A stretch of 6,572 bases of DNA, taken from NCBI GenBank assembly GCA_019420405.1, contig JAHZHF010000176.1:1-6572 (forward strand), in the 5' to 3' direction. The translations under genes and the position numbers were made by a program. The notes beneath the pieces were generated by a model. The model was not told the DNA's origin. It saw only the letters and a program-made list of their open reading frames with translations, and ran no database searches. This stretch comes from Clostridiales bacterium. GTDB taxonomy: Bacteria; Bacillota; Clostridia; Lachnospirales; Lachnospiraceae. Below, in pieces: positions 6,431-6,572 of the stretch. Each line of letters opens with the position of its first letter. Position 1 is the stretch's first letter.

Positions 6431-6572
6431 GCTATTTAGTTCATTAACACTTTTCTTCAAAAACGTCCGGAAGCGGGGCGGAACGTTTAGAAAGACATAT
6501 TCTGGGGAAGGAGACAACCGTTCGATATTCGTGCGCTCAGGGATGGGCGTAATGTTTAGCAGGTGGAAATCC
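6431..6572. mobile_element. MITE-like element, copy 2 (start only, cut by window end)
   Basis: Begins 15 bp after the kinase stop codon. Its end, GCTATTTAGTTCATTAAC (6431-6448), matches the left end of copy 1 at 15 of 18 positions. ACGTCCG follows at nearly the same offset in both (31 nt in copy 1, 32 nt here). Further in, 6468-6504 matches the reverse complement of 4259-4294 at 28 positions with one gap, including CGGAAGCGGG and TATTCTG. This copy therefore appears related to both halves of copy 1, and its orientation is ambiguous. A local hairpin, AAACGT-CCG with CGG-A-ACGTTT, spans 6461-6488. The far end is outside the window. Confidence 0.5.

Overview
The window looks like chromosomal DNA of a gut-type Clostridia (Firmicutes), most likely Lachnospiraceae. 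The evidence is near-consensus AGGAGG ribosome binding sites, moderate GC, a tmRNA whose tag begins ANDNF (a clostridial type), and a Bce-like ABC transporter next to an AgrA/AgrC-like two-component system. The family assignment is an inference.

Layout from left to right. (1) Positions 1-108, minus strand: the 5' part of ssrA (tmRNA), cut by the window edge inside the tag reading frame. Its own sigma-A-type promoter lies at 203-231, with an approximately 90-nt precursor leader between. (2) 261-827, minus: an unrecognised soluble 188-aa protein. (3) 892-3003 and 3006-3749, minus: a 10-TM FtsX-like permease with a large extracytoplasmic domain between TM7 and TM8 (BceB architecture) and its ATPase (BceA/LolD/MacB type). 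The two genes are 2 nt apart and are read ATPase, then permease, then probably the 188-aa gene. (4) 3750-4419: a divergent intergenic region of about 670 bp. It holds the transporter promoter with a 14-bp palindrome upstream, then an approximately 450-bp MITE-like element (3888-4336) with 18-bp imperfect terminal inverted repeats and two long hairpins, then the promoter of the regulator operon. (5) 4420-5121 and 5135-6415, plus: a LytTR-family response regulator and a polytopic GHKL histidine kinase, closely coupled. (6) 6431-6572: the start of a second, diverged copy of the same element, cut by the window end.

How it fits together (inference): the AgrC-like kinase probably senses a peptide or envelope signal, alone or with the transporter. 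It would phosphorylate the LytTR regulator, which would control the divergent transporter operon, whose -10 is good but whose -35 is poor. The likely output is protection from, or export of, an antimicrobial or signalling peptide. The least expected feature is the repeat element. Two copies flank the two-component genes, share their ends and subterminal sequence, and fold into unusually long stems. It contains no transposase and could be a non-autonomous mobile element and/or a structured RNA.
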